Source: Clitoria ternatea (taxonomy: Eukaryota > Streptophyta > Magnoliopsida > Fabales > Fabaceae). Taken from it: a DNA stretch of 64,000 bases. Numbering within the stretch: the stretch's first letter is position 1; each line of letters starts with the position of its first letter. Under the pieces are notes generated by a model that saw only the letters and a program-made list of their open reading frames with translations, had not been told where the DNA came from and ran no database searches. The DNA lies in NCBI GenBank assembly GCA_037962975.1, contig CM075669.1, forward strand, positions 107,462,501-107,526,500. Direction: 5' to 3'. The translations under genes and the position numbers were made by a program. Of the stretch, positions 13,560 to 24,503 are shown piece by piece.

Positions 13560-13571
13560 TGGTCTCAGAGC
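13560..13571 (+). other. Primer binding site of element A (tRNA-Met type)
   Basis: TGGTCTCAGAGC lies 3 bp after the 5' LTR. It matches the common plant initiator-Met primer site TGGTATCAGAGC at all but one base. Confidence 0.8.
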
Positions 13572-13856
13572 ATTGATTGCTCATTGATGAATTATATGAG
13601 TAAATATTGTTGAAGAGTGATTGTCACTTAATGTTGACATGTTATAGTTAAGCATTATTGGAGCTTGAATTGTTCACTACTTTATATTATGGTTGATGTT
13701 AAGCCCAGCCAGGCATTTCCTTTCCATATTTACCTTCAGATTGTGAATATATTATGATGATATTTATATTGATAATAGTTGATAATGATTGGTATATATA
13801 TATTGAGGAAAGAAACACAAGGTTTCTGATTATGTTGTGTTGTGTGTATAGAGTAA

Positions 13857-14554
13857 TTGATGGCGAATAGGCATAATATTGATGCAGCCGCTATGGCTGA
13901 AGCCTTCAATCGATTTGTCGATATCTTAGAACGGCAACAACAACTCGCTAGTCAGCCAAGCCATGGTCTTGACGATTTCTCAAACAGAAGCCTTCCGAGT
14001 TTCATAGAGGCTATAAACCGGAGGATGCTTATGTTTGGATCCGTGACTTAGAATGGATATTTGCTAGTATGGAGTGTACGGAAGCTCAGAAAGTCGAATA
14101 CGCGATGTTTATGGTCCGAGATGAAGCTGAATCTTGGTGGATTCTCACTCGTGGACGTATGATTGCGGCTCACTCTCCTTTGGATTGGGAGACCTTTGAG
14201 GTGGAGTTCCTTAGGAAATATTTTCTTGAGAGCTACAAGAATAAGAAAGAGCTTGAATTTATGGAGCTTAGACAAGGAAAAATTTCGGTAGAGGAATATG
14301 CCTTGAAGTTTGAGGAGTTGTGTATTTTACCCTCCTTTCCAACAGGAAGGTAGTGAAGCTTTAAAATGTGTTAAGTTTGAGAACGGTTTGCGCCAAGAAA
14401 TTAAGAAGGCGATATGTCACCAAGAGATTAGGAGTTTCCCTACTCTTGTGAACAAAAAGGGAATTTTCAAAGAGAACGATGTGGTGCCCAAGAATTATAC
14501 TGGGCATGATCAAAGACCGAGGGGTCAACCCCCTAACTTCAAGAAGCAGGGCAA
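13857..14554 (+). pseudogene. Gag N-terminal part of element A, frameshifted
   Basis: This encodes the capsid part of a Ty3/Gypsy Gag, which packages element RNA in a cytoplasmic particle. The first frame (ATG at 13857) runs into the wrong frame near 13975, after the FNRFVDILERQQQ stretch. The capsid core follows in another frame from about 14069, with AESWW near 14130 and FLRKYF near 14210. A further shift near 14335 separates it from the stretch with KCVKFENGLR and RSFPTLVNK. Two frameshifts show it cannot give a full Gag. B1 cuts it at 14554, after the target duplication GGCAA, and the remaining Gag resumes at 30213. Confidence 0.85.
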
Positions 14555-14743
14555 TGTTAGTCCTCAAATTTACAATAAATCCTTTAATAAAAATTTCACA
14601 AAAATAATAAAAATTTGGTTAATTTGTTAGAAAATTAGGCTTTAAATTTAATAAATGGATGTTGTTGGAAATAATCTGTCCTTGATCAATTTTCTCTAGT
14701 TTTGCAGTGAAAAAGTTAAGAAATCAAGAGAAAATTACACTGG

Positions 14744-15070
14744 AGGAGCTGACGCGTAGCCTTATCCCACGCGTAGCATCAACAGCTATTTTTGATGCTG
14801 ACGCTACACGTCACATCCACGTGTAGCGTCAGTGCTACGTGGTCTCCACCTCTACTTTGGCCAACCATTCCACTTAGACCCAATAATGGGCACTCCACTC
14901 AGCACCAAGGGCCACCCCACTCAGCATGAAAGGCCAAAACTCGGTGGAAACATGTTTATGTGGCCAGGCATGATCAAATTTAATAATTTGAAGTGACCAT
15001 TATCAAATGTTTAATAGAGGCTGAGTCAGGGGTGTGACGTGTAGCGTCACACTGACGCGTAGCGTCAGCA
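14744..15070 (+). repeat. GACGCTACGCGTC palindrome array in U3 of B1
   Basis: Two clusters (14744-14840 and 15036-15070) hold about seven copies or half-copies of the palindrome around GCTACGCGT / ACGCGTAGC. Opposed copies around 14750-14830 could also pair with each other as a larger stem. Confidence 0.8.
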
Positions 15071-15081
15071 CCCTTGCTCAG

Positions 15082-15095
15082 CCCTATAAATAGGG
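15082..15095 (+). promoter_or_regulatory. TATA box of the family B LTR
   Basis: CCCTATAAATAGGG, a strong plant TATA context, lies just downstream of the palindrome cluster and is kept in the other family B LTRs (for example 29180-29195, and inverted near 18230 and 25685). Confidence 0.75.
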
Positions 15096-16128
15096 CCATC
15101 CAACACCATTCTAGGGCATCAATCAAAATCCCATTCTCATTCACTTCTCTTCGTGCTCGACTTAGAGTACTTCTTTTATGAGTTGTAATTCTAGAATAGT
15201 TTTCTAGATACTTGAGTGTGTTTTGGTGTATTGTGATCATTGTATCGTGAAGTTCTCATCGTCTTTGTAATGTGAAACTCTATAAGTTTTGTTTTTACTC
15301 TCACCATGTGTAACTAATTTGTTTATATTGGAATTGGTGAACTAATCTATTGAGTATAATGTTGTGAATTCGACCTCTGCATGTTTATGATTCAAGTCCA
15401 TGTTAGTATTTTAATCTTTTATTAATATGAACGTCAAACGGGAGAATGATTTTCATGTGTATTGAAACTTGTTTTATTAGTATGAATGTCAAATGGGAGA
15501 ATGATTATTTATGCCGTATTGAAACTTGTTTTGATGAAAGTAAAAGTTGGAATACCCTTGGTATCTCAATTCTATAGGGGTTGTTAACCATTGTTGCCAT
15601 AAGGCCAGGTCTTAATGCAAGTTTTTACTGAGAAAGCTCATGAGGGATCGGACTTTATGGTGAATTCTTAGAATTTATATCATGAGGGATCGGTTATAAT
15701 GATTTTAAGCTGCAATGACATGAAACTTGATGATTAAATATGCATGTCTTGAGTTCCTCATTGTTATTCTAGATTAGGGATCCAATTTCCAACATAATTT
15801 GTTTATCTGTGTTTATCTCAAGTATCTTACCTATTCTAGATTGCAACTTAACTTTTTAGATAGATTTTTATTTTCTTTTTATCTCATGAACAACTCAACC
15901 ATGCTATCTTGTGAATATTGTATAAATTGTATATAAATCATTCTTTTGTCTATAATTTTCTTCACATTTACCATAGTAAATAGAAAGTTACTGTTGTTAT
16001 TGGACTTTCAATCCCAGTGGAATGATATCTAAATTTTGAAAACTACAAACGATTGGTGCGCTTGCCAATTAACAACCCGGTGGTGGAAACGAACGGATCT
16101 GACGCTATCGCCGGGTTAACAAGTTTTC

Positions 16129-16151
16129 TGGCGCCATCGCCGGGGATTGAA
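16129..16151 (+). other. Primer binding site of B1 (tRNA-Asp type)
   Basis: TGGCGCCATCGCCGGGGATT lies 7 bp after the LTR. It fits the 3' end of plant tRNA-Asp with one change; B2 has TGGCGCCGTCGCC at the same place. Confidence 0.8.
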
Positions 16152-16272
16152 TTGTTTCAGTAAAGCAGTAAATTTTTAATTACCATGGTAAATATATTTT
16201 TTTTTACCTTAGTTAAGAATTTTTATTTACTTTTACTTATTGTTACACTAACTTTCTTTGTCTAGTTTGTGT

Positions 16273-17195
16273 ATGCAAACTCGATCTACCGCAGGTAAAA
16301 TTTATTTTGATCCTGAGATAGAAAAGTTTCTAAAGAAAATCAAGTCTTTAAAATCTAAAACACAAACTAAATCTTCTTCTACTTTTAAAAATTTTGAAAA
16401 TTCAAATATGGCTGCTGAAAGGAGAACATTGGGACAGTTTGCTGCTATTAATGGTCCACCCCAAGTTTTGGGAATGTTTCAAGGACCTGTTGTACCAGTG
16501 GAGATTAAACCTGCTACTTTAAATATTATTCAAAACAATCAATTTGCTGGTTTAAATCATGAAGAACCATATGAATATTTAACTATTTTTTTATGAGTTA
16601 TGCAGCACAATTGGTTTTAAACCCAATCAAGAAGAGTCTGTTTACATGAGACTTTTTCCTTTTTCATTGATTGGTAAAGCAAAAGAATGATTTAAATCTT
16701 GCCCACCGGGTAGTTTTGCAAACTGGTCCGATGTTGAAAGAAAATTTTTGGAAAGATTTTATTCTCCTTCAAAATATTTTGAAGCAATGACAGCCATACA
16801 TTCTTTATCTCAAAATAATGATGAATCATTAGGGGAGACATGGGAACGATTCAAGGCACTATTGAGAAAGTGTCCAAACCACAACCTAGATGATGCTGAA
16901 AAGGTAAGGATCGTTTACCATGGTTTATTACCTCAGTTCAAGATGATGTTAGATGCTTGTGCAGGTGGTTCTTTAATGAACAAGACTACGGAGGAAGCCA
17001 TAGAAATATTGGAATCAATGGCTATCAGTGACCGCCAAGCAAAGCATGAAAGAGGTAATGTACAAAGGAAGCCAGGAATGCTCGAATTGGGAGTAAATGA
17101 TGCGGTGTTGGCTCAGCAAAAATTACTGACCCAACAAATTGAAGTTATAAGCAAGCAATTGGAAAAACTCCAAATTGCTCAAGTAACATCACCAC
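16273..17195 (+). pseudogene. Gag N-terminal part of B1, broken
   Basis: Collinear with residues 1 to about 306 of the intact B2 protein, starting at the equivalent ATG (MQTRSTAGK). Lesions relative to B2 are an extra T in the T-run near 16590, which shifts the frame after EEPYEYLT, and TGG to TGA at 16688-16690 in the KEWLK motif. The later frame from 16748 carries the ERFYSPSKYFEAMTAIHS and WERFKALLRKCPNH core. The reading is cut at 17195, where B2 is inserted after the target duplication ACCAC. Confidence 0.9.
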
Positions 17196-18767
17196 TGTTA
17201 ACCCGGCGATAGCATCTCAACAGTTCTTTTCCACCACCGGGTTTGTTAATTAGCAAGCGCACCAATCGTTTGTAGTTTTCAAAATTTAGATATCGTTCCA
17301 CTGGGATTGAAAGTCCAATAATAATAGTAATTTTCTACTTACTATGGTAAATGGGAAGGAAGTTATAAACAAAAGAATAATTTATATAAAATTTATACAA
17401 TATTCACAGGATAGCATGATTGAGTGGTTCATAAGATAAAATAAAATAAAATCTATCTAAAAAAACGAGTTGCAATCTAGAATAGGTAAGATACTTGATA
17501 TAAACACAGATAAACAAATTATGTTAGAATTTGGATCCCTAATCTAGAATAACAATGAGGAACTCAAGACATGCATATTTAATCATTAAGTTTCATGTCA
17601 TTGCAGCTTAAAATCATTATAACCGATCCCTCATGATATAAATTCTAAGAATTCACCGTAAAGTCCGATCCCTCGTGAGCTTTCTCAGTAAAAACTTGCA
17701 TTAAGACCTGGCCTTATGGCAACAATGGTTAACAACCCCTATAGAATTGAGATACCAAGGGTATTCCAACTTTTTACTTTCGTCAAAACAAGTTTCAATA
17801 CGGCATGAACAATCATTCTCCCGTTTGACATTCATACTAATAAAACAAGTTTCAATACATATGAAAATCATTCTCCCGTTTGACGTTCATATTAATAAAA
17901 GGTTAAAATACTAACATGGACTTGAATCGTAAACATGCAGAGGTTGAATTCACAACATTATACTCAATAGATTAGTTCACCAATTCCAACATAAACAAAT
18001 TAGTTACACATGGTGAAAGTAGAAACAACATTTACAGATTTTGACATTACGAAGACGATGGGAACTTCACGATACAATGATCACAATACACCGAAACACA
18101 CTCAAGTATCTAGAAAACTATTCTAGAACTACAACTCACAAAAGAAGTACTCAAAGTCGAGCACAAGAGAGAAAAGAAATGCTATGGAATGGGATGGGAT
18201 GGGATGATTTGAATGGTGTTGGATGGCCCTATTTATAGGGCTGAGCAAGGGTGCTGATGCTACACGTCCCTGTGACGCTACGCGTCACACCCGTGACTCA
18301 GCCTCCATTAAACACTTGATAATGGCCACTTCAAATTATTAAATTTGATCACGCTTGGCCATATGGACATGTCTCCACCGATTTTTGGCCTTTCATGGTG
18401 AGTGGAATGGCCCTTGTGGCTGAGTGGAGTGCCCATTATTGGGTCCAAGTGGAGTGGTTGGTCAAAGTGGAGGTGGAGACCACGCAGCACTGACGCTACG
18501 CGTGGCTGTGATGCGTAGCGTCAGCATCAAAAATAGCTGTTGACGCTACGCGTGGGGTGAGGCTACGCGTCAGCTCCTCCAGTGTAATTTTCTCTTGATT
18601 TCTTAACTTTTTCACTGCAAAACTAGAGAAAATTGATCAAGGGCAGATTATTTCCAACAACATCCATTTATTGAATTTAAATCATAATTTTCTAACAAAT
18701 TAAACTAATTTTTATAATTTTTATGAAATTTTTATTCAAGTTTTTATTGAAAATTTGAGGACTAACA
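17196..18767 (-). repeat. 3' LTR of B2
   Basis: Inverted family B LTR: TGTTAACCCGG at 17196 and GAGGACTAACA at 18767. It holds GCTACGCGT palindromes at 18253-18292 and 18488-18575 and a TATA box near 18230 (minus strand). Confidence 0.92.
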
Positions 18768-18784
18768 AATAACCCCAACTTGAG
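18768..18784 (-). other. Polypurine tract of B2
   Basis: On the minus strand TCAAGTTGGGGTTATT runs up to the 3' LTR. B1 has GGGGG at this place (28631-28646), so B2 has one G fewer. Confidence 0.65.
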
Positions 18785-20027
18785 ACATTGCTCGTCCTCG
18801 AGCAAGAGAAAAAGAAAAATAAAAATTTGGAATCAAATTTTTAAGTTAGTCCAAAAATTTACCACAAAAAATAATTACACAATTTAACTAATTTGTAATA
18901 ATCAAAAATTGATATCAAATATAACAAAGGTCTAATGATAAAATTGTTTACAATATTCTATTAACAATCAAGCAGAATTTCAGGCTTACCTCACAAGTGT
19001 TTATCTCTATGCAATTGGTAACCTATTTTACTCAATCAATCATAAAATCAAACGAATTTAACTTTGTTTGTCATCTAATCAATGGTTATTTATACCGAGT
19101 TAACTCGAAAATCACAAGGTCTTTTCACGGGTTGTAATGAGGCTTGGTTTTCAAGAAGTAATGGTTTTTCTTGGAATTCAAAAACCTAAAATCATAAAAG
19201 AGCATTTTATAATTCTTAGGCTTTTTCTTGACCCAAACTTCTCATTTTCTTTTATTGATGAAAAATAAATACCCCCAACTTGATTCTTTTCACTATTTTT
19301 GATTTTTTTCTTTTTCATACTTTCCTTTTGAAAAGAATCAAGTTGCTTATTTTCACTCCCCATTTTTGTGAGAACACTCAAAATATTTTTCATTTATTTT
19401 AACTGCTCTTTTAATCAATTAAGTATAGGGAATGGTTAAAACAAATTTAGGTTTTAAGGGTACCAAAGAATTTTATTTTAGGCTCAAATTGGCTTTGCAA
19501 AGGATAAAAGACTTTTTACCAAGGTAAGCTGTTTGGCCCAAGGTTTCGTTTCACCAATAAATGTGCCTTGATCATTTTCTCGAATTCTCTGTACAACAAC
19601 ACAAATCAGAGATTAAAGCAAAATCAATTCGAATTGAAAATATGTCGATTAAACCCTCAAGTGTTTTAAAAAATATCTCTCTGCTCACCGGGTTATTGAA
19701 ATTTGCTTGATGGTTAATAAACTTATTGTAATTAAATTTATCAAAATTCCTAAGTTATATAAAAAAAAATCGATAATTGATTTTACAAATTTATGCAAAA
19801 ACGTGTAAAAACTCTAAGTGTATAAATTAACTAACAAAAATTTGATTGAAAGATAAAAATTTTATTTTTGGATTATTTTTTTGAAAAATAAGCAAAAACG
19901 AATAACTACGTAAAAACACACCACACAATAATGAAATACCATAATATAAAGTGTAAATGTAAATGTAAATATAAACTAGAATCAACTGTACTCAAAGTAA
20001 ATGCAAAAGAATAAGAAGATGACATCA
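18785..20027 (-). other. 3' non-coding region of B2 with conserved hairpin
   Basis: No credible gene lies here; a 71-codon frame at 19178-19393 is only partly kept in B1. The region is collinear with B1 27560-28630. It contains a 16-bp inverted repeat, CAACTTGATTCTTTTC (19276-19291) and its complement (19330-19345), beside a second copy of the polypurine word (19267-19283). Further upstream is an acceptor-like TTGTTGTACAG near 19590 (minus strand). Confidence 0.6.
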
Positions 20028-21335
20028 TCAATCTTCCATCTGATCATCATCCTGCTCCTCCTCCTCATCATCACCATCGCCATCAGAGTCAACCTGTGCG
20101 CCAGAAGATCCACCAGTCTCAGGGTAGGTAGGCAAATCTCCGGGCCAAGCTACATGTGCTGCAAACTCGGCCGGGGTAACATAAGGTGCTCCCTCTCCCT
20201 GTAACCTGTACTGGTAAAATTCATCGTGAAGATGAATATAAGCTCTATGAGTGGCAGCCATCATCTGCATCATATGCTGATGCTCAAGTGATATCCGGGC
20301 AAAGCCCTATGTGACAGCATCAGTAGATGGAGGCTGCACTGGTGGTCTCCTCCTCCAAGGTCGGGGCTGAGCCTCCTGCTCTAGTGGTGGAAGCTCGCAC
20401 TGCTGCACAAAATAATCTCTGTTCACTAGAACTTTAGGGACTCTCCCTGAAGAACTAGTGAACTCTGGTGAAGGTACAATGACTCCCTGCCTCCTCAGTA
20501 AGGCAAATATGATGAGAGGAAAGGGAATGGGGCGATTCACTTTATACCCAAGGGCATAAAAGTGAATCTGCTCGGATATAAGCTCAGCAATATCAATGGT
20601 GTGGCCCTGGAGGATGGAATAGAGAAGGCAACAACGATCAACTGGAAGGGAAGAAAGGTGGGTGACAAGAGTGATATTATGAAGCATGAGGTGGGACCAC
20701 GCCTGAGCTATGGGGGTCAGCTGGGTCTTTAGGAGGTTAGATGGACTCCTTCCAACCCTACTCAGGTTAAAAAAGATTCCATCCTTGCTCAAGAAATGAG
20801 CAACCTCCTCGAGGGAGTATCCTAACTCTCCCTCAGCAGCAATCTTGTTTCTGTTTTCTTTCCAGAAACAAGTGTCATCCTCGGGAGTAGGCTCCCAAGG
20901 GTTACCCAATAGGGTGCTGATGGTGTCCCGGTCATATGAGATATGCCGACCCCTCACCCAACTCGTCCGCTACTGCCTAATGTTCAGTGCGTCCTGGCGA
21001 GTCCTGAAGGCATTTGCATAAAATTCCATCACTAAGATGGGGTCCCCCTCAGTAGGTAGAGAGAATAGAGGTCCCCATCTCCTTTGCTGCACTCTATCCT
21101 GAAGCTCAGGATAGTCTCCTGCACTCAAATCAAGGACCCTCTCCCAGATAAGTCTCTGACCCTTGATTTGATGAAACCGTGCCCATTTCGCATCAGTGCA
21201 AAATCTGGTGGGATCCCTCGGTCCTAACACCTCCTATCCCTGAAGATCGGGATCCTCAGAGGTGGTGTCGGTATCCGTGGTCTTCCTCTGTCTTTTAGAG
21301 GGACCAGCAGTGGGAATGGATTTCCTAGGTGCCAT
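20028..21335 (-). pseudogene. Second ORF of B2, Athila ORF1 / 'putative plant transposon protein'-like, three amber stops
   Basis: A single minus-strand frame of 436 codons, from ATG at 21335 to TGA at 20028, is interrupted only by TAG at codon positions 21234-21236, 20970-20972 and 20307-20309. The N-terminus is basic (MAPRK, then KRQRK), as in a nuclear-localised protein. The centre has VMEFYANAF, then RGRHISYDRDTI and LGNPW, a pattern I associate with plant transposon proteins of the PF20167 / Athila ORF-1 type. The C-terminus is very acidic (DEEEEQDDDQMED). It has no polymerase or integrase motifs. An AG splice acceptor lies directly before the ATG. The function is unknown, and the domain match is from memory and unverified. 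Confidence 0.65.
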
Positions 21336-21960
21336 CTGTAAAAAGTAAAAATTTAAAATTAAACACACATTAAACAATAAATCACACATTAACAATCAAT
21401 CCATAACATTTAAATCAAAAATATTTTTTGTTTTTCTAAAATTGAAATTCAAATACACCACAACATATTTTTGTTTTTTTTTATGAATTATAAAGAAAGT
21501 AACACACATATTTTCAAATAATACAATTTATTCAAAATTTCATACAAATTTATTCTTATGCAAGAAAGTATAACAAATACTAAATATGAAAATTTATTAA
21601 TAAAAAAAAACAGCAAAAATTAACAAAAATTAAAAACAGAGGCTGACGCTACGCGTGGCGTGACGCTACGCATCAGCCTGTTCTGCCCACGCTACGCATA
21701 TGTGGGACGCTACGCGTGGGCTCACAGTTCATCCTCATGCTACGCGTCAGTGGGACGCTACGCGTGAGCTGCACAGAACAGAGAAAAAAAATAGGGGTTG
21801 CACAGCAGTAACCCCTTTCCAAACCACATTATATCCATTCAATTCCTAATTCCTAACAGCAATCAATCCCAATGGTCTTCTAATCCTAATCCTAACCACA
21901 TTTATTTCTAAAAATCAAAAATTAAAAACAAAACTAAAGAGAACGGATTAGAACACTTAC
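21336..21960 (-). other. Predicted intron upstream of the second ORF of B2
   Basis: On the minus strand CCACAA|GTAAGT (donor at 21960) and TTTTTACAG|ATG (acceptor at 21336) bound 625 bp of AT-rich sequence. Both sites are close to plant consensus. The acceptor is placed exactly at the start codon of the second ORF. The intron contains a palindrome array (21640-21775). Confidence 0.55.
21640..21775. repeat. GACGCTACGCGT palindrome array inside the B2 intron
   Basis: Six or more copies of GCTACGCGT and variants at roughly 15-25 bp steps, the same motif as in the family B LTRs but here in the internal region. Confidence 0.8.
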
Positions 21961-22075
21961 TTGTGGTTCCTTGAGCAATAGGATTGAGAGAGCTTGGAAG
22001 AGAGAAAGAGGTTTCGAAATTTAGGGTTTTGAAAACTAAAGTGAGGCAGAGAGGAGATCTTAGGCTTTAAACCCT
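21961..22075 (-). promoter_or_regulatory. Leader-exon-like sequence of the second cassette
   Basis: Read on the minus strand this is pyrimidine-rich with AAACCCTAAATTTCG and CTCTTCCAAGCTCTCTC words, as in plant 5' untranslated leaders, and it ends at a strong splice donor. No clear TATA box is visible upstream. A palindrome array lies just before it. Confidence 0.4.
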
Positions 22076-22117
22076 AAGATGGGCCTCTCTGGTTCAGTTT
22101 TAAAAACTGAATGTGGG

Positions 22118-22203
22118 CTCTGACGCTACGCGTGGATGGGACGCTACGCGTCAGACCCAAAATTCAGAGTCCAAGCTACGCGTCAAAGTGGCGCTACGCG
22201 TGG
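22118..22203. repeat. Second internal palindrome array of B2
   Basis: Four copies of GACGCTACGCGT-type palindromes, immediately upstream (minus strand) of the leader-like exon, much as the LTR array lies upstream of its TATA box. Confidence 0.75.
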
Positions 22204-22397
22204 GCTTCTGTTTTTGATTTTTCCAAAGATTTTTGATTTTCAAAACCTTTTCTTTTCAGTTTAAAACCCCTTTTCTTTTAAACAAGTTTAAAATTTTTGT
22301 TTTGTTTTTTTTTATGTTTTAAAAAAATTCAAAAAAAGAATGGGTTGCCTCCCATTGAGCGCTAGGTTTAATGTCTCCAGCCAGACATTACCTTTGA

Positions 22398-24503
22398 TTA
22401 ATCAGGTGGTCTCCCAATATTCGTTGAGGAATCACCTGTCTTTTTCTTCCTTCTTCTTCTTTTCCGATGCTTAATTACCTGTTTTTCATCTTTCAAAGCA
22501 TCGGTTAATTTAAAACAATTTAATTGATTGGGAAGAGATATACCTGGTTCGGTTGAGGGATAAACTTTTTCCTCATTACTTATCCTGAGGTGTTCATGAG
22601 CACTGAAGCTTACCTCTTCTTCATAAACTTTGACTGCAACCGTACTTAGATCAACATCTACTCTGATCCTTGCAGTCTTCATGAAAGGTCTTCCTAGGAT
22701 CAGGGGGATCTCAGTATCCTCCTTCATATCCAGTACCATAAAGTCAACCTTGAAGTGGTACTTGTCAACCTTTACCAACACATCTTCCACAATCCCAAAA
22801 GGCTTTTTGACAGAGCGATCTGCAAACTGTAATTCTGTCTTTGCTTCTTTTAGCTCATATTCACCAATGCGCTTTATTAAATCTAAGGGCATCAAGTTAA
22901 TGTTAGCCCCTAAATCTAATAACGCATTCCTGATGTTGATATTTCCAATTGTCACAGGAATGGTGAAACTCCCCGGATCTTTACATTTTTTCAGGGTTAT
23001 ACAGTTTGTTTCTTGCTCTGTATCTATTTGCACATTTTTTTCTTTTTTCTTTTTTTCATTTTTTTCTATTTTTTCACTTTCTTTCTCTTCTTCTTCTTTC
23101 TTTTTCTCACTCTTTTCTTTACAATCAATTTTTACAACATTAAAAGAAATAGCATTACATTGTTCCCTTGGGTTTTGAGTGTTTGCAGAAAACCCAGAAC
23201 TCTTTAATTCGGCTATCTCTTTTGCAAGCTGACCCATTTGTATGTCTGATGCTTTTCGGGCAGCTTCATTTGTCTCCACAAACTGCAATAACTGTTGAAT
23301 AGATTCCTCTATTCTTGTCAATCTTGCATTGTCAGTTTGTTGTTGCTTGAATTGATTGTTAGGAGGTCTGTTGGAAGGTCCAGTGTCCTGTCTCCAGCCA
23401 ATATTCTGATTTTGCCAACCCTGCAGGTAATTGTTAGGAAAAGAATTTCCATGATTAAAAGGAAAATTACCTAAGGGTGCTCTTTGATGGTTCATGAAAT
23501 TGGCTTGCTCTTGCTCATTTCCACAGTAACCACATGGTTGTTCTCCCATGCAGTGCATACATGTTTTAAGTTGAGCAGGGGGTGGTGATGCTACTTGAGC
23601 AATTTGGAGTTTTTCCAATTGCTTGCTCATAACTTCAATTTGTTGGGTCAGTAATTTTTGCTGAGCCAACACTGCATCATTTACTCCCAATTCGAGCATT
23701 CCTGGCTTCCTTTGTATATTACCTCTTTCATGCTTTGCTTGGCGGTCACTGATAGCCATTGATTCCAATATTTCTATGGCTTCCTCCACAGTCTTGTTCA
23801 TTAAAGAACCACCTGCCCAAGCATCTGACATCATCTTGAACTGAGGCAATAGACCATGGTAAACGATTCTTACCTTTTCGGCATCATTCAGGTTGTGGTT
23901 TGGACACTTTCTCAAAAGTGCCTTGAATCGTTCCCATGTCTCTCCTAGTGATTCATCATTATTTTGAGAAAAAGAATGTATGGCTGTCATTGCTTCAAAA
24001 TATTTTGAAGGAGAATAAAATCTTTCCAAAAATTTTCTTTCAACATCGGACCAGTTTGCAAAACTACCCGGTGGACAAGATTTAAGCCATTCTTTTGCTT
24101 TACCAATCAATGAAAAAGGAAAAAGTCTCATGTAAACAGACTCTTCTTGATTGGGTTCAAAACCAATTGTGCTGCATAACTCATAAAAAACAGTTAAATG
24201 TTCATATGGTTCTTCATGATTTAAACCAGCAAATTGGTTGTTTTGAATAATGTTTAAAGTGGCAGGTTTAATTTCCACTGGTAAAACTGGTCCTTGAAAC
24301 ATTCCCGAAACTCGGGGTGGACCATTAATAGCAGCAAACTGTCCCAATGTTCTCCTTTCAGCAGCCATATTTGAATTTTCAAAAATTTTCGAAGTAGAAG
24401 AAGAATTAGTTTGTGTTTTAGATTTCAAAGACTTGATTTTCTTTACAAACTTTTCTATCTCAGGATCAAAATAAATTTTACCTGCGGTAGATCGAGTTTG
24501 CAT
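22398..24503 (-). CDS. Gag-protease polyprotein of element B2 (Athila-like), intact frame
   Basis: An open frame of 701 residues. I start it at the ATG at 24503 (MQTRSTAGK), since the upstream in-frame codons lack an ATG. Residues about 95-200 form the Gag core (LFPFSLIGKAKEWLKS; ERFYSPSKYF; WERFKALLRKCPNH). Cysteines at about 315-328 (CMHC...CGYC) sit where a zinc knuckle is expected, but the pattern is not the usual CCHC. A glutamine/asparagine-rich linker, a likely coiled coil (about 390-440) and a Lys/Glu tract (about 460-492) follow. The aspartic protease has DLGA at 530-533 and ILGRPF near 602-607. The chain ends after a basic run with no polymerase. Gag would form the particle and the protease would mature it; both could act in trans. 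Confidence 0.9.
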   Translation of the reverse strand: MQTRSTAGKIYFDPEIEKFVKKIKSLKSKTQTNSSSTSKIFENSNMAAERRTLGQFAAINGPPRVSGMFQGPVLPVEIKPATLNIIQNNQFAGLNHEEPYEHLTVFYELCSTIGFEPNQEESVYMRLFPFSLIGKAKEWLKSCPPGSFANWSDVERKFLERFYSPSKYFEAMTAIHSFSQNNDESLGETWERFKALLRKCPNHNLNDAEKVRIVYHGLLPQFKMMSDAWAGGSLMNKTVEEAIEILESMAISDRQAKHERGNIQRKPGMLELGVNDAVLAQQKLLTQQIEVMSKQLEKLQIAQVASPPPAQLKTCMHCMGEQPCGYCGNEQEQANFMNHQRAPLGNFPFNHGNSFPNNYLQGWQNQNIGWRQDTGPSNRPPNNQFKQQQTDNARLTRIEESIQQLLQFVETNEAARKASDIQMGQLAKEIAELKSSGFSANTQNPREQCNAISFNVVKIDCKEKSEKKKEEEEKESEKIEKNEKKKKEKNVQIDTEQETNCITLKKCKDPGSFTIPVTIGNINIRNALLDLGANINLMPLDLIKRIGEYELKEAKTELQFADRSVKKPFGIVEDVLVKVDKYHFKVDFMVLDMKEDTEIPLILGRPFMKTARIRVDVDLSTVAVKVYEEEVSFSAHEHLRISNEEKVYPSTEPGISLPNQLNCFKLTDALKDEKQVIKHRKRRRRKKKTGDSSTNIGRPPD

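Larger units (their letters stand above)
14555..16121 (+). repeat. 5' LTR of B1
   Basis: TGTTAG...TTAACA ends; 1567 bp. U3 carries GACGCGTAGCGTC palindromes, then CCCTATAAATAGGG. Further in, a segment of about 55-58 bp is present twice in direct order (15421-15475 and 15476-15533), each with GTCAAA(C/T)GGGAGAATGATT. The last 100 bases, with GCGCTTGCCAATTAACAA, are shared by all family B LTRs here. Confidence 0.92.

Noticed and set aside
22630..23178. 182-codon plus-strand frame opposite the B2 gag-protease gene
   Set aside because: It is the antisense shadow of the protease and Lys/Glu tract; its Phe/Ser-rich composition is the complement of AAA/GAA codons.
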